Shown here piece by piece: positions 55,394 through 64,000 of a stretch of DNA of 64,000 nucleotides. Below the pieces are notes generated by a model, which saw nothing but the letters and a program-made list of their open reading frames with translations, searched no databases and was not told where the DNA came from. How positions within the stretch are numbered: the stretch's first letter is position 1; each line of letters begins with the position of its first letter. Made by a program: the position numbers and the translations under genes. Origin of the DNA: Candidatus Binatia bacterium (GTDB lineage: Bacteria > Desulfobacterota > Binatia > HRBIN30); the NCBI GenBank assembly GCA_023150935.1, contig JAKLJW010000007.1:1-64000 (forward strand), written 5' to 3'.

Positions 55394-56833
55394 TTATTCC
55401 GGCGGGTCGACGGGCTCGTCGATCAACAGTTCTTCGTCTTCGACCTCGCCGATCTGCGCAGCCGGCGGCGCCGGCGTGCCCGGCCCCGCGGTCGGCTTCT
55501 CCAGAAATGCATCGGGCTTCTTGAAGAGGCGCTTCACCAGATAGTCGCGGACTACGAACGCCGTCTGACCGTCTCCGGCCATCGCCGTGTGCTCGGGCGG
55601 CCCCGCGGCCGTCTGTCGGGTACCGATCAGCAGAGTACCCAGCGGCTTGACCCCCTCGCCGGTGAGAGCGATCGTAAGCGCGGGCGGATTCAACCCCAGG
55701 GCGGCAAGGTCCGTCGGCCCGTCTGCGGCCACCGAGAACCCCTTCACCTCACGGACCTCGTCGAGATACTGGGTCACAGCCGCCGCCGAAACCTTGTCTG
55801 CAGAGCCGTCCAGCCGCCACTCGTTACCGTCGCCACGAGTCAACTTCGCCGTTCCGTCGGGACCGATCACCGCGAGTCCCCTGACGTCGGCAGGCAGGAA
55901 CGCGATGATGGTCTTGTCGCGGAAATCGTCCGCCGATTTGTCGAGATCGCGGTAGCCCCAGTCGCTCACGGCATACACGGCCGGCTGACCGGCGCGCTGC
56001 ACGTACATCTCCTTCTTGTCGTTGGTCGAGCCGACGAGCAGGGTCTTCTCGGCCCCCTCTTCCCCGATGCGCAACGTGATCCGCAACCTCGGCTTGTCGA
56101 GACCGAAGGCGGCGAGATCGGTTGGCTGGTCGGCGGGAAAGTCGACGGCGCGCAGGGAGCGGAGGCTCGACAGGAAACTGCGCACTGTGGCCGCATCGGC
56201 GGCCATTGCCCGCGGCTTCTCGATACGCCAGTTGCCGTCCTCCTGCGTCAGCACGATATCCTTGCCCTCGCCCTGCAGCTCGACCTGGCGCAGCTCGGGG
56301 TCGCCGAACGTAAGGATCGTTTTGTCGCGCAGGTCTTTCACCTGCTTGTCCATGCCGGCCCGCAGGGCGCCGCTGGTGAGTACTACATTGGGCATGTCGG
56401 CGAGCTTGGCGTAAGCCCCGGCGCCGATCGGCGTGGTCTTGCCCACCAGTACCGCCGGCAGCGTCTTGTCCCCGGCCTTCAGGGTGACCGTAACCAGGGG
56501 CGCGTCGAGACCGTACTGCGCCAGTTTGCCGCCGGCATCGCCAAGGTCCTTGGTTACCTCAGCCTGCACTGCGGCGTTCACGAGGTTGGTGACCGCCACA
56601 CTATCGGCCGGCGCCTCGACGGGCGCCACCATCCGCCAGCTTCCGTCGACCTTCTGCAGAACGATCTCGCGATCGGCGAACTTTAGCGTCACGCCGGTAA
56701 CGTCGTCGCTCTGCACCGTAAGGAGGGTCTTCTTCTTGCTTTCCTCGACCCGTCTGGGTTCTTCCACGAGGAACACATACGCGAGCAAACCGGCGAAAAT
56801 CGCCGCGAGGATGAGCGTGGTCCGAAACCGCAT
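55394..56833 (-). CDS. DUF4340 protein, last gene of Gld-type ABC operon
   Basis: A 479-residue protein with an N-terminal membrane anchor (residues 6-24) and extracytoplasmic beta-rich DUF4340 repeats: several units of the form GNWRI...PTDLAAFGLDKP...TLLVGS. The tail is Pro/Glu-rich. The family accompanies GldA/GldF/GldG-like ABC components, and its own role is unknown. It is 48 bases after the GldG-like gene on the same strand, consistent with one operon of four genes. Confidence 0.85.
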   Translation of the reverse strand: MRFRTTLILAAIFAGLLAYVFLVEEPRRVEESKKKTLLTVQSDDVTGVTLKFADREIVLQKVDGSWRMVAPVEAPADSVAVTNLVNAAVQAEVTKDLGDAGGKLAQYGLDAPLVTVTLKAGDKTLPAVLVGKTTPIGAGAYAKLADMPNVVLTSGALRAGMDKQVKDLRDKTILTFGDPELRQVELQGEGKDIVLTQEDGNWRIEKPRAMAADAATVRSFLSSLRSLRAVDFPADQPTDLAAFGLDKPRLRITLRIGEEGAEKTLLVGSTNDKKEMYVQRAGQPAVYAVSDWGYRDLDKSADDFRDKTIIAFLPADVRGLAVIGPDGTAKLTRGDGNEWRLDGSADKVSAAAVTQYLDEVREVKGFSVAADGPTDLAALGLNPPALTIALTGEGVKPLGTLLIGTRQTAAGPPEHTAMAGDGQTAFVVRDYLVKRLFKKPDAFLEKPTAGPGTPAPPAAQIGEVEDEELLIDEPVDPPE

Positions 56834-56881
56834 GGTGCTACGCCCTCCGGAGTCAGACGGGCAGCCGCGCGACGCGCGCGT

Positions 56882-58435
56882 CTACTCGCGCCGCCACCAC
56901 ACCGCGAGGCCCACCAGGAGCAGCACCTGCGGCAGGAAAAGCACTGAAAGGTAGAAGATCACCGTGTACTGATCGGCCGTGAACTGCACGCGGGAGGCCC
57001 GCACGCCCCGCGGTCGCACCGACACCAGGTCGCTCTGACCGACCAGCCAACCGACGGTATTCAGCAGGAGGTCGCGGTTGTAGTACGTACCCTCGAGTTC
57101 CCGGCTGCTCGCGAACTCGGCACTGCCGTACACGGCCAGACGTGCCGTCCCATCAGTCTTCTTGCCCAGGGTTTTCAGGTCGAGATCGACCACGGTTGCA
57201 ACCGCCACCGGACCCTTGGTGTCCGCGCTGGGGTCCAGGCCGGCGGAGCTGCGCTCGAACAGTGCCGCCAGATCGCTTTCCGCCCAACTATTGGGGCTCG
57301 TCTTCACCAGCTCAGTGGCGGCGATGCCGGCCTTGCCGTCGGCGCCGGCGCGCACCGAACGGGCCATGGGGAATACCGTGCGCTGCTTGAAGTCCCGGGT
57401 GATCTCGTGCGGGCCGTACGTGTTCACCAGGGGCGCCAGCCCGAGGGCCGGGCCCTGGAACAACCTCACCACCTGATCGACAACGACATCGTTACCGACC
57501 TGCACGCCGAGCTCCGCCAGCAGCGGCACCAGCTCGTTGCCCTTGCGCGGCGGCAACAGGAACAACACTCGCCCACCACCGTCGAGATAGCCGCGAACCG
57601 CCGTGAGTTCGCTCTCGAGGTAGGGCTTCTCGGTCCCGATCGCGACCGTCACGGTACACTCCGCCGGCACGCTCGCCACGGACGCCAGCAGCACCTTCTG
57701 CACGGCGTAGTTCTCGTTGGCCAGCGCCTGGCGGAAACTCGCCAGGCCGGTCGGGCTTTGCACGTCGTCGATGTCGGGCTCGCCGTGGCCCTCGACAAAA
57801 CAAATCGTCTTCTGCGACGTTCGCGTCACCTTGATGATCGCGTTGGTGATGTTCTCTTCGGTCGGCTGCGCGATCGTCGTCGACTCGTTGCCGTACTGGA
57901 AACGGATCGTATTGTAGGTCTTGATCTGATAACGCTCGGCCAGCTCCGGTTGTTTATCGGGGTCGATGAGTTCGTATTTGAACTCCTTGGATTCGCGCCC
58001 GTAAAGGGCGAGCAAGTCGGACAGCTCCGGATTCAGGCCGCCCTCCACGAACGCCTGCACTTCGAGCGGCTGGGTGAGACCTTTGACCACGCTCGACGAC
58101 TGCGGTGACAGGCTGAAGGCGCTCTGTTCGGTAAGGTCGAAGCGGCGGTCGTTGCCCGCCACCAGGTAGTTCACCACCGCGAGGACGCCGAGGAACACCA
58201 CCGACATCGCCAGGGCGTTGGCGCCGTACTTAGTGGAGCGTTGCGTGACGGCGTCGCGGACCTGCTGGACGCCGGAGCTGAGATACGCCACGACGCCGAA
58301 CAGGCCGACCAGGCCGTTGATGGCAATGTAGAAAAGATCGACATTCGTCCGCGCCCTGGTGATGACCGCGGCGACGGCGGCAAACAGGAGCAGGACGACC
58401 CCGATGAGCCCGAGAAGAGAGCTGTTGCGCCGCAC
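56882..58435 (-). CDS. GldG-family ABC auxiliary protein
   Basis: A 517-residue protein with two N-terminal helices (residues ~7-29 and 33-57), a third around 72-92, a large soluble domain (ABC_transp_aux type) and a C-terminal helix at about 492-512 before RRE. The soluble domain includes LSPQSSSVVKGLTQPLEV and DGGGRVLFLLPPRKG, which are typical. In gliding Bacteroidetes this partners the GldA ATPase and GldF permease; outside that group it is annotated as an ABC transport protein of unknown cargo. It starts three bases after the permease stop, so co-translation is likely. Confidence 0.86.
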   Translation of the reverse strand: MRRNSSLLGLIGVVLLLFAAVAAVITRARTNVDLFYIAINGLVGLFGVVAYLSSGVQQVRDAVTQRSTKYGANALAMSVVFLGVLAVVNYLVAGNDRRFDLTEQSAFSLSPQSSSVVKGLTQPLEVQAFVEGGLNPELSDLLALYGRESKEFKYELIDPDKQPELAERYQIKTYNTIRFQYGNESTTIAQPTEENITNAIIKVTRTSQKTICFVEGHGEPDIDDVQSPTGLASFRQALANENYAVQKVLLASVASVPAECTVTVAIGTEKPYLESELTAVRGYLDGGGRVLFLLPPRKGNELVPLLAELGVQVGNDVVVDQVVRLFQGPALGLAPLVNTYGPHEITRDFKQRTVFPMARSVRAGADGKAGIAATELVKTSPNSWAESDLAALFERSSAGLDPSADTKGPVAVATVVDLDLKTLGKKTDGTARLAVYGSAEFASSRELEGTYYNRDLLLNTVGWLVGQSDLVSVRPRGVRASRVQFTADQYTVIFYLSVLFLPQVLLLVGLAVWWRRE

Positions 58436-58438
58436 CGT

Positions 58439-59212
58439 CTACCTCCAGCGCACCGACTCGACCGCCCGCTGCGTCACGAAGAGCGCCAGGACGATTACGC
58501 TTCCGAAGTACACGAGGTCCTGCAGCCGGATCACGCCGCGGACCATCTCCGCGAAGTGCTCCGTCAGCGACAGGTATTTCAGCAGCGGACCGAGCATGCC
58601 GCCGGCCGTGTCGGCGGGCCACGAGATCACGTAGAGGAGGAGCAGGATGACGAGGCAGCTTACCGCGGCGACGATCTGGTTGTCCGTGAAGGCGGAGGTC
58701 AGGAGACCGACGCACGCGAAGCTCACGGCAAGCAGGAACAGACCGAGATAGCCCGACGCCATGATACCCACCTCGGGATTCCCGTAAGCCAGCAGAATTG
58801 CCGGATACACCGCGGTCAGCCCCAACATGACGACGAGGAATCCGAGCACACCGAGGAACTTGCCGAGGACTATCTCGGTTACCGAGAGCGGCGAGGTCAT
58901 CAACAGCTCGTACGTCCCGGCCCGCTTCTCCTCGGCGAAGCTGCGCATGGTGATCACCGGCGTGAGAATGACGAGTATGACGGACAGATTGTGCAGCAGC
59001 GGAGCGATGACGAAGTCGTTCAAGTTCAACCGCGCCTGCGCCTCGGGGTTGCGCATTGCGGAGTAAATCGACAGCAGGAAATCGAACCGTGCCACGAGGT
59101 TGAAGAAGAACCAGCCGCCGAGCAGCAGAAATCCGGTGAGCACCACGTATGCGATCGGCGACACGAAGTACGATCGCAGTTCCTTGCCGGCGATGACGAA
59201 TGCGTTCTTCAC
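58439..59212 (-). CDS. ABC transporter permease (GldF/ABC-2 type)
   Basis: A 257-residue membrane protein beginning MKNAFVIAGKELRSYFVSPIAYVVLTGFLL, with six predicted helices and the conserved AEEKRAGTYELLMTSP loop of ABC-2 permeases. It should form the membrane channel for the ATPase encoded just upstream. Its start overlaps the ATPase stop by four bases (ATGA), a mark of coupled translation. Confidence 0.9.
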   Translation of the reverse strand: MKNAFVIAGKELRSYFVSPIAYVVLTGFLLLGGWFFFNLVARFDFLLSIYSAMRNPEAQARLNLNDFVIAPLLHNLSVILVILTPVITMRSFAEEKRAGTYELLMTSPLSVTEIVLGKFLGVLGFLVVMLGLTAVYPAILLAYGNPEVGIMASGYLGLFLLAVSFACVGLLTSAFTDNQIVAAVSCLVILLLLYVISWPADTAGGMLGPLLKYLSLTEHFAEMVRGVIRLQDLVYFGSVIVLALFVTQRAVESVRWR

Positions 59213-59946
59213 GCCGCCCCCCCCACCGCCGCGGTCGCGCCTTCGGTCGAGATGTAGCGCATGAACACGTCTTCCAGCGTCCGGTCGCGCGTCAAATCGG
59301 CCAGCAGCCCCTCGACCGCGATACGCCCATCGCTGATGATGACGACTTTCTCGCAGAGCTGCGCGACCTCGGGCAGGATGTGCGTCGAGAGGATCACCGT
59401 GCGTTCGCCGGACAGCTCGCGTATCAACGTGCGAATCTCCCGAATCTGGCGAGGGTCGAGGCCGATCGTCGGCTCATCGAGCACGAGCACGCTGGGCTCG
59501 TGTATCAGTGCCTGGGCCAGGCCCACGCGCTGACGAAATCCCTTCGACAGGTGTCCGAGCAGGCGTCCGGTCACCTCCGTGAGCCCGCACCGTTGCAGAA
59601 CCCGGTCGACCGCATCCCCGAGTTCCGACTTGGCGACCCCCTTGATGCGGCCGACGAACCGCAAGTAGCTCTCGGTGGTCATATCGCCGTAAAGAGGCGG
59701 ATTCTCCGGCAGGTAGCCGATGCGTTTTCGTACCTCGTAGGACTCCTCGAAGATGTCGAAGCCCGCCACGCTAACGGTGCCCGCGGTCGCCGGCATGAAG
59801 CCGGTGATGATCCGCATCGTGGTGGTCTTGCCGGCCCCATTGGGCCCGAGGAATCCGAGAATCTGGCCTTTGGCAGCGGTGAAACTGACGTCGTCGATGG
59901 CGACAATGTCTCCAAACCGCTTGGTGAGGTTGCGAACTTCAATCAT
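59209..59946 (-). CDS. ABC transporter ATP-binding protein (GldA-like)
   Basis: A 245-residue ATPase with Walker A GPNGAGKTTT (34-43), Q-loop region, signature LSKGFRQRVG, Walker B VLVLDEPTIGLDP, and the H-loop in STHILPEV. It powers the permease/GldG/DUF4340 complex. In gliding bacteria the homologous unit is needed for motility or secretion; whether this organism glides is unknown. It is the first gene of the operon, with a candidate promoter 55-85 bases upstream. Confidence 0.92.
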   Translation of the reverse strand: MIEVRNLTKRFGDIVAIDDVSFTAAKGQILGFLGPNGAGKTTTMRIITGFMPATAGTVSVAGFDIFEESYEVRKRIGYLPENPPLYGDMTTESYLRFVGRIKGVAKSELGDAVDRVLQRCGLTEVTGRLLGHLSKGFRQRVGLAQALIHEPSVLVLDEPTIGLDPRQIREIRTLIRELSGERTVILSTHILPEVAQLCEKVVIISDGRIAVEGLLADLTRDRTLEDVFMRYISTEGATAAVGGAA

Positions 59947-60000
59947 CCCACTTCAACCCGCCATGGCACAGTGCGCCCCCCGCTCGCGCGAATGCGCGCG

Positions 60001-60029
60001 TACTTAGCCACAGCTTCCAGCCTTGTCAA
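60001..60029 (-). promoter_or_regulatory. Candidate promoter of the Gld-type operon
   Basis: Reading the minus strand, TTGACA (complement of 60024-60029, a perfect -35) is followed after 17 bases by TAAGTA (complement of 60001-60006). The start of transcription would be near 59994, some 48 bases before the ATPase ATG. The -10 is imperfect. Confidence 0.45.
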
Positions 60030-60170
60030 CGATTTCGGCGCCCCCTGGTCGGATCCACCCGAAATCCTCCCGGTGGACGTCGGCCTGCGTCGGGTCACGG
60101 CCGCAGGTTTGGCCTGGCCGACGAGCTGGCGGCAATTACCGCGGCGCTCCGGGCGGCAGCCCGCGCTGAG

Positions 60171-61613
60171 TTACTCCGTCTGGACTGAACTCATCAGTTC
60201 GGTCAACTCGGCCTGCAGCACCCGCGGCAGGCGGATGACGCTGGCCACGGTATGCACCTCGGGAATGAGGGCCGCAAGCTGGCGCGCGGCGTCCGCCTCG
60301 TCGGTCGCGCCCTTCAGGCCCTGAAAGGCTCGCAATACCCGCGGCGCCATCGGCGCCACCGACGTACCGCGCAGTGCCAGGATGCGGTGGCTCGGCGCGG
60401 CCAGGGCGAGATAGACGGCGCCGTACGTGCCGCCGCCGAGGACGCTGAGGAGCGGATGACCGCAGAGGCGCGCGGCCACCGAGGCGCGCAGACATTCGGC
60501 CAAGACCCGCGGCAGGCCGAAACGCTCCTGAGTCGGATCGATGGCGTGGCCCTGGCACAGCAACACGTTCACAATCGCGCCCCGGCGCACACCCGCCCGG
60601 GCGACACTCTGGTGAATCATCTCGGTTGCCAGCGCCACTTCCTCGATGCCGACACCACCACCGCGGCTTTCTTCGGGACCGACAATCAGGGCGGTGGCCG
60701 GAAATCCGGTCAGCGTGCCGTGCGCCGCCTGCAGCAATCCGTGATGGCGCGGCGGACCCGACGGCTCCCATTGCCCGCGGAACGAATAGCGCAACAGCTC
60801 CCTGCGCCGCCGCCTCTGCGGACCCGCCGTATGCCACTGCGAGCGGCTCGCCGCACGGTGGAAGCGACGCTCCAGCCGGGCAGCGATCTGCGCACTCGTG
60901 GCGATGCGCTCCTCCAGCGCCGGCACCTCCGCCTCGGCGACCGCCGTGCTGACGAAGTCGAGCAGGGCCTCGCGAACCCCGGTGGGATCGTCAGACACGA
61001 CGGCATGTGCGTCGCCGTTGGCCAATCGGACCGCCGCCGAGGTAGCCTCGAAGGCGTCGTGCGCCCCCTCCCCGGCAACCTGGCGCAACAGCCTGGGGCC
61101 CGTCAGGCCCCAGTGCGCACCCGCGGTCATGATCACCCTTTCCGGCAAGGCGGCCATCACCGACGGGGCACCGAAACAGCCGCGGGGTCCGCTGATCACG
61201 GCAGCCAGGCGCACGCCCAGCAGGGTCATGCGGGCCAGTGCCACGCCGAGGGCCGACGCCGCGGCCAGTGCCCGGGGCCCCTCCTGCACGCGCACGCCGC
61301 CGGTGTCGAAACCGATTATCAGGGGCACCGGCGGCAGGCCGCGGCGACGCCGCCCGGCCCCCCCGGTGAGGCCGCGCGCCAGGCCGGCGATCACGCTGGC
61401 CTCGCGCACGCCGATCGTGCCGCCGCGGACATGGCCGTCGCTCAGGGCTAACCCGACGCGAACGCCGCCGATGTATCCATAGCCGAGAACGAACGGCATC
61501 TCCGGCGACACCGAGATCACGGGCACGAAGGTCCCGCGGTCCAGGATGGCCTCCGCCCGATCGCGGCTGCTGAGCGCTGAAAATGACCGGGTCACGCATC
61601 CTCCGGCAGGCAC
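60171..61613 (-). CDS. Fused carboxyltransferase, malonate decarboxylase beta-gamma (MdcD-MdcE)-like
   Basis: A 480-residue protein whose N-terminal ~230 residues match the MdcD subunit (SFSALSSRDRAEAIL, FDTGGVRVQEGPRALAAAS, SGPRGCFGAPSVMAAL). The rest resembles the partner carboxyltransferase (MdcE: LIVGPEESRGGGVGIEEVALATEMI, VLLCQGHAIDPTQERFG, CGHPLLSVLGGGTYGAVYLALA). In separate form these are the two carboxyltransferase subunits of biotin-independent malonate decarboxylase. Neither the acyl-carrier MdcC nor the transferase MdcA is in the window, so it may act on another acyl substrate. The GTG start at 61613 is uncertain; a second GTG at 61595 follows GGAGGA. Confidence 0.68.
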   Translation of the reverse strand: MPAGGCVTRSFSALSSRDRAEAILDRGTFVPVISVSPEMPFVLGYGYIGGVRVGLALSDGHVRGGTIGVREASVIAGLARGLTGGAGRRRRGLPPVPLIIGFDTGGVRVQEGPRALAAASALGVALARMTLLGVRLAAVISGPRGCFGAPSVMAALPERVIMTAGAHWGLTGPRLLRQVAGEGAHDAFEATSAAVRLANGDAHAVVSDDPTGVREALLDFVSTAVAEAEVPALEERIATSAQIAARLERRFHRAASRSQWHTAGPQRRRRRELLRYSFRGQWEPSGPPRHHGLLQAAHGTLTGFPATALIVGPEESRGGGVGIEEVALATEMIHQSVARAGVRRGAIVNVLLCQGHAIDPTQERFGLPRVLAECLRASVAARLCGHPLLSVLGGGTYGAVYLALAAPSHRILALRGTSVAPMAPRVLRAFQGLKGATDEADAARQLAALIPEVHTVASVIRLPRVLQAELTELMSSVQTE

Positions 61614-61703
61614 ACGCCGAGCCGGGCGCTGCCGTGGTCACCCGGGTCTTGCTGGACGTGCGGAGCGGGCCGGCGGCGCCGTCATCCGCCACGCCGCACG
61701 TCG

Positions 61704-62924
61704 TCAGGCCGACGCCGTCGCTCCGGCGCGTCGCGGCGCGGAACGCGCGCTCGCCCCGAGAGCCCGGCGCAAATCGTCGGCGCGATCGGTTCTCTCCCAG
61801 GTGAAGTAGCCGTCTTCCGCTACGCGGCCGAAGTGGCCATAGGCGGCGGTACGGCGATAGATGGGGCGTTTCAGGTCGAGCGACCGAATGATACCTGCCG
61901 GCTTGAGTTCGAAGTGCTCGCGCACCAGGGCGGCGATGCGTTCGTTGGACTCGACACCGGTGTCGAAAGTGTCCACCAGCACCGACATGGGCTCGGCAAC
62001 ACCAATGGCGTAGGCGAGCTGGACTTCGCAGCGTTGGGCGAGGCCGGCGGCGACGATGTTCTTCGCAACATAGCGCGCCACGTACGCCGCGCTGCGGTCG
62101 ACCTTGCTCGGATCCTTGCCCGAGAACGCGCCGCCGCCGTGACGGCCATAGCCCCCGTAAGTGTCGACGATGATCTTGCGTCCGGTCAGGCCGCAGTCGC
62201 CGACCGGACCGCCAACCACGAAACGGCCGGTGGGGTTCACGAAGTACTTGGTCTTCGCGTCGAGATACTGCGCCGGGAGCACCTTGCGGATGACCTCCTC
62301 GGTTACGACCTCGGTAAGGGTGGCATGGTCGACATCGTGGCTGTGCTGGGTCGACACCACGACCGCGTCGATGCGATGCGGTCGCCCGTTACGGTACTCT
62401 ACGGTCACCTGCGATTTGGCATCGGGCCGCAGGAACCCGTACCGCCCCGCCTTGCGCACTGCGGCGAGGTGAGCGACCAGGTGATGAGCGAGCGTGATCG
62501 GCATCGGCATCAGCTCCGGCGTCTCGTCGCACGCAAACCCGAACATCAGGCCCTGATCGCCGGCGCCCTGCTCCTTGTGGAGTCCTTCGCCCTCGGTTAC
62601 GCCCTGGGAAATGTCCGGCGATTGCCGGTCGATGGCGGTGAGGACCGCGCAGGTGTCGGCATCGAAGCCGACGTCCGAGGACGTGTAACCGATCTCGCGA
62701 ATCGTCCCGCGGACGATTTCTGGATACGAAACCTGGGCCCTGGTGGTAATCTCGCCCGCAACCACCACCATGCCGGTTTTCGTTAGGCTCTCGCAGGCGA
62801 CGCGGCTATCGGGGTCGATCGCCAGCAAGGCGTCGAGGACGGCGTCCGAAATCTGATCGCACATCTTGTCCGGGTGTCCCTCGGAAACGGATTCCGAGGT
62901 AAACAGGAAATCCTTCAATGCCAT
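61704..62924 (-). CDS. metK: S-adenosylmethionine synthetase
   Basis: A 406-residue enzyme that makes S-adenosylmethionine from methionine and ATP. It contains [19 protein letters not shown] (ATP site), the conserved [12 protein letters not shown], and [19 protein letters not shown]. The C-terminal ~25 residues are Arg/Ala-rich and longer than usual. The ATG at 62924 has GGAGGAG before it. The 120-base gap from the HPr gene carries TACTAT-like sequence in a possible weak promoter, but no SAM riboswitch I could recognise. It may be co-transcribed with ptsN and the HPr gene. Confidence 0.95.
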   Translation of the reverse strand: MALKDFLFTSESVSEGHPDKMCDQISDAVLDALLAIDPDSRVACESLTKTGMVVVAGEITTRAQVSYPEIVRGTIREIGYTSSDVGFDADTCAVLTAIDRQSPDISQGVTEGEGLHKEQGAGDQGLMFGFACDETPELMPMPITLAHHLVAHLAAVRKAGRYGFLRPDAKSQVTVEYRNGRPHRIDAVVVSTQHSHDVDHATLTEVVTEEVIRKVLPAQYLDAKTKYFVNPTGRFVVGGPVGDCGLTGRKIIVDTYGGYGRHGGGAFSGKDPSKVDRSAAYVARYVAKNIVAAGLAQRCEVQLAYAIGVAEPMSVLVDTFDTGVESNERIAALVREHFELKPAGIIRSLDLKRPIYRRTAAYGHFGRVAEDGYFTWERTDRADDLRRALGASARSAPRRAGATASA

Positions 62925-63044
62925 GTGTGCTCCTCCGCTGTGGGGTAGCCGATGCGTTAACGGCGTTCGGGTGTTTGCTGGCGCCCGCCTGATCACGTAC
63001 CGCGAACCAGAAATAGTACAAGCGCGAGCGCTCAAGCAAGGCCG

Positions 63045-63323
63045 TCAATCCTCGTTAAACTTCTGTTCGAACAGGGCTTCAACGGCGGCCAGGGCCGCGG
63101 CGGCGTCGGGGCCCGAGCAGGTGACGTCGAGCCAGGTACCGATATCGGCGCCAAGGCTCATGACTCCGAGGATGCTGCGTCCGTCGACGGTCGTGCCGTC
63201 CCTAGACAGCTCGACCGCGGCCTCGAACGGGAGCACTGCCTGCACCACCTGCGCCGCCGCACGGGCATGGAGCCCGAGCTTGTTCTTGACTTCGAGGCGC
63301 TTCGAGATGCTCTCGTTATTCAT
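63045..63323 (-). CDS. ptsH: HPr-family phosphocarrier protein
   Basis: A 92-residue HPr protein. The phosphorylated histidine is in NKLGLHARAA (H19), and a Ser-46 type site lies in GRSILGVMSLGA (S50). Length and fold are normal; the C-terminus is GLEKFNED-like. In nitrogen-PTS clusters HPr/NPr receives phosphate from enzyme I and passes it to PtsN. The presence of the Ser site suggests HprK/P control, but no hprK gene lies between ptsN and this gene. The ATG at 63323 is 93 bases after the ptsN stop on the same strand. Confidence 0.9.
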   Translation of the reverse strand: MNNESISKRLEVKNKLGLHARAAAQVVQAVLPFEAAVELSRDGTTVDGRSILGVMSLGADIGTWLDVTCSGPDAAAALAAVEALFEQKFNED

Positions 63324-63416
63324 CGCTGCATCGAGCCCGGCCAGGCTGTCCACCGCATCCGCGGCGACAACCGGGGCCCCGCGCGGGCGTCGGGGGCGAG
63401 GGCGTCCCTGCGGTAC

Positions 63417-63878
63417 TCAGTACTTGTCGTCCTCTTCCCGAATGATGCGATACAGTTCTTCTCGATTCGGCGCCGCCAGCAACCGCTCTCGAAAGCCCGG
63501 GTCCTTCAGCAACCGGGACACCCGCGCCAGGGCCTTGAGGTGCTGCCCGACCGAATCCTCCGGCGCGACCAGGACAAAGATCAAGCGCGTCGGCTTGCCG
63601 TCGAGGGACTGAAAATCGACGCCGCCACGATGTCTGCCGAACGCGGCCAGCACGGTGGAAAGCCCCCCGAGCTTGCCGTGTGGTATGGCGGTACCGTCCC
63701 CGATTGCAGTGCTGCCGAGACGCTCGCGCTCCCAAAGGACCGCGTTCAACTGCGTAGCGTCGATCTGTGGATACGCGGTCGCGACGTGCTCGCAGAGTTC
63801 GCCGAGCACGGCGCTCTTGTCGACTCCTTGCAGCTCCGCGACGACCAGGGATTCCGGCAGGATTTCCGTCAGTTTCAT
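63417..63878 (-). CDS. ptsN: PTS IIA-like nitrogen-regulatory protein PtsN
   Basis: A 153-residue EIIA-Ntr domain with the active histidine in GDGTAIPHGKLGGL (H67) and the family's later FVLVAPEDSVGQHLKALA. It accepts phosphate from HPr/NPr and signals nitrogen or potassium status to target proteins rather than transporting sugar. It sits just downstream of the hibernation factor gene fragment at the window edge, as in the common rpoN-hpf-ptsN arrangement. Confidence 0.93.
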   Translation of the reverse strand: MKLTEILPESLVVAELQGVDKSAVLGELCEHVATAYPQIDATQLNAVLWERERLGSTAIGDGTAIPHGKLGGLSTVLAAFGRHRGGVDFQSLDGKPTRLIFVLVAPEDSVGQHLKALARVSRLLKDPGFRERLLAAPNREELYRIIREEDDKY

Positions 63879-63936
63879 GGCGATACGGTCCCCCGGGTCG
63901 CGCTGGCCGCGGCCCCGGGCGCGGGTCGTGCGCAGA

Positions 63937-64000
63937 TCACGACAACTCCGGCACCAGCAGGCCGAAACCGCCGTCCTTGCGGCGGTAGAGCAAACTCACG
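63937..64000 (-). CDS. hpf: Ribosome hibernation promoting factor, C-terminal end
   Basis: The last 20 codons of a gene that runs off the window edge on the minus strand. They read VSLLYRRKDGGFGLLVPELS and then TGA at 63937-63939. This is the end of the long form of HPF/RaiA (YRRKDGxxGLI-type tail), which dimerises inactive ribosomes. Its place directly upstream of ptsN supports the call. The N-terminal part is outside the window. Confidence 0.72.
   Translation of the reverse strand, partial: VSLLYRRKDGGFGLLVPELS

Noticed and set aside
62925..63044. SAM or SAH riboswitch in the metK leader
   Set aside because: Read on the minus strand for SAM-I, SAM-II and SAH consensus cores; none matched. 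An Infernal search of this 120-base leader would settle it.

Overview
The window is GC-rich chromosomal DNA, densely packed with genes on both strands. It carries housekeeping genes (serS, metK, hisC, GTP-dependent pckG, glgB, sppA, ptsN, an HPr gene) alongside many fatty-acid/acyl-CoA enzymes, lipoproteins and redox membrane proteins. No phage, transposase, CRISPR array, rRNA or tRNA was recognised. The gene content and style (paired acyl-CoA dehydrogenases, crotonases, a B12-binding radical SAM protein, RND/MMPL exporter, Gld-type ABC operon, CX4CH haem-type motifs, FixL-like PAS domain) fit a deltaproteobacterial-grade or Candidatus Binatota-like bacterium. That assignment is inference from gene content, not from a marker gene.

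Layout. 0-13.4 kb (+): unresolved left edge, sppA, glgB, a serine hydrolase, enoyl-CoA hydratase, O-methyltransferase, two adjacent acyl-CoA dehydrogenases that look like a heteromeric pair, an HD hydrolase, an EEP-family lipoprotein and a small secreted repeat protein. 13.5-20.0 kb: an NnrS/haem-copper-oxidase-like membrane protein, a LOG-family nucleosidase on the other strand, then an unusual secreted protein made of two tandem [CX4CH motif + lysyl-oxidase-like] modules, followed by a NapH-like polyferredoxin fused to a TPR tail. This is the most original part of the window. 20-26.6 kb: GH3 glycosidase divergent from pckG, a metallo-beta-lactamase-fold protein, a vapBC pair whose toxin has an internal deletion, and an SDR resembling 3-ketodihydrosphingosine reductase. 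26.7-37.4 kb: crotonase, coiled-coil protein, B12 radical SAM, type-B carboxylesterase lipoprotein, a repeat-bearing intergenic region, a lipoprotein, DoxX, amidase, TPR protein, and an alpha/beta-hydrolase that has lost catalytic Ser and His. 37.6-45 kb: YraN, serS, tag, acyl-CoA ligase, a PAS-GAF-PAS-PAS histidine kinase with a FixL-type haem-PAS signature, and a histidine phosphatase. 45-55 kb: MMPL exporter, bifunctional PBP, two uncharacterised proteins, hisC and an Ada-AraC-AlkA fusion. 55-64 kb (all minus strand): DUF4340-GldG-permease-ATPase operon, a fused malonate-decarboxylase-like carboxyltransferase, metK, HPr, ptsN and the tail of hpf.

How the genes relate. The clearest units are the four-gene Gld-type ABC operon behind a candidate promoter with perfect -35, the hpf-ptsN-HPr(-metK) run, the sppA-glgB-hydrolase run, and the 16-20 kb electron-transfer/oxidase-like pair. 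The other genes are mostly single or loosely paired. Positions of promoters and hairpins were read by eye and not scored.
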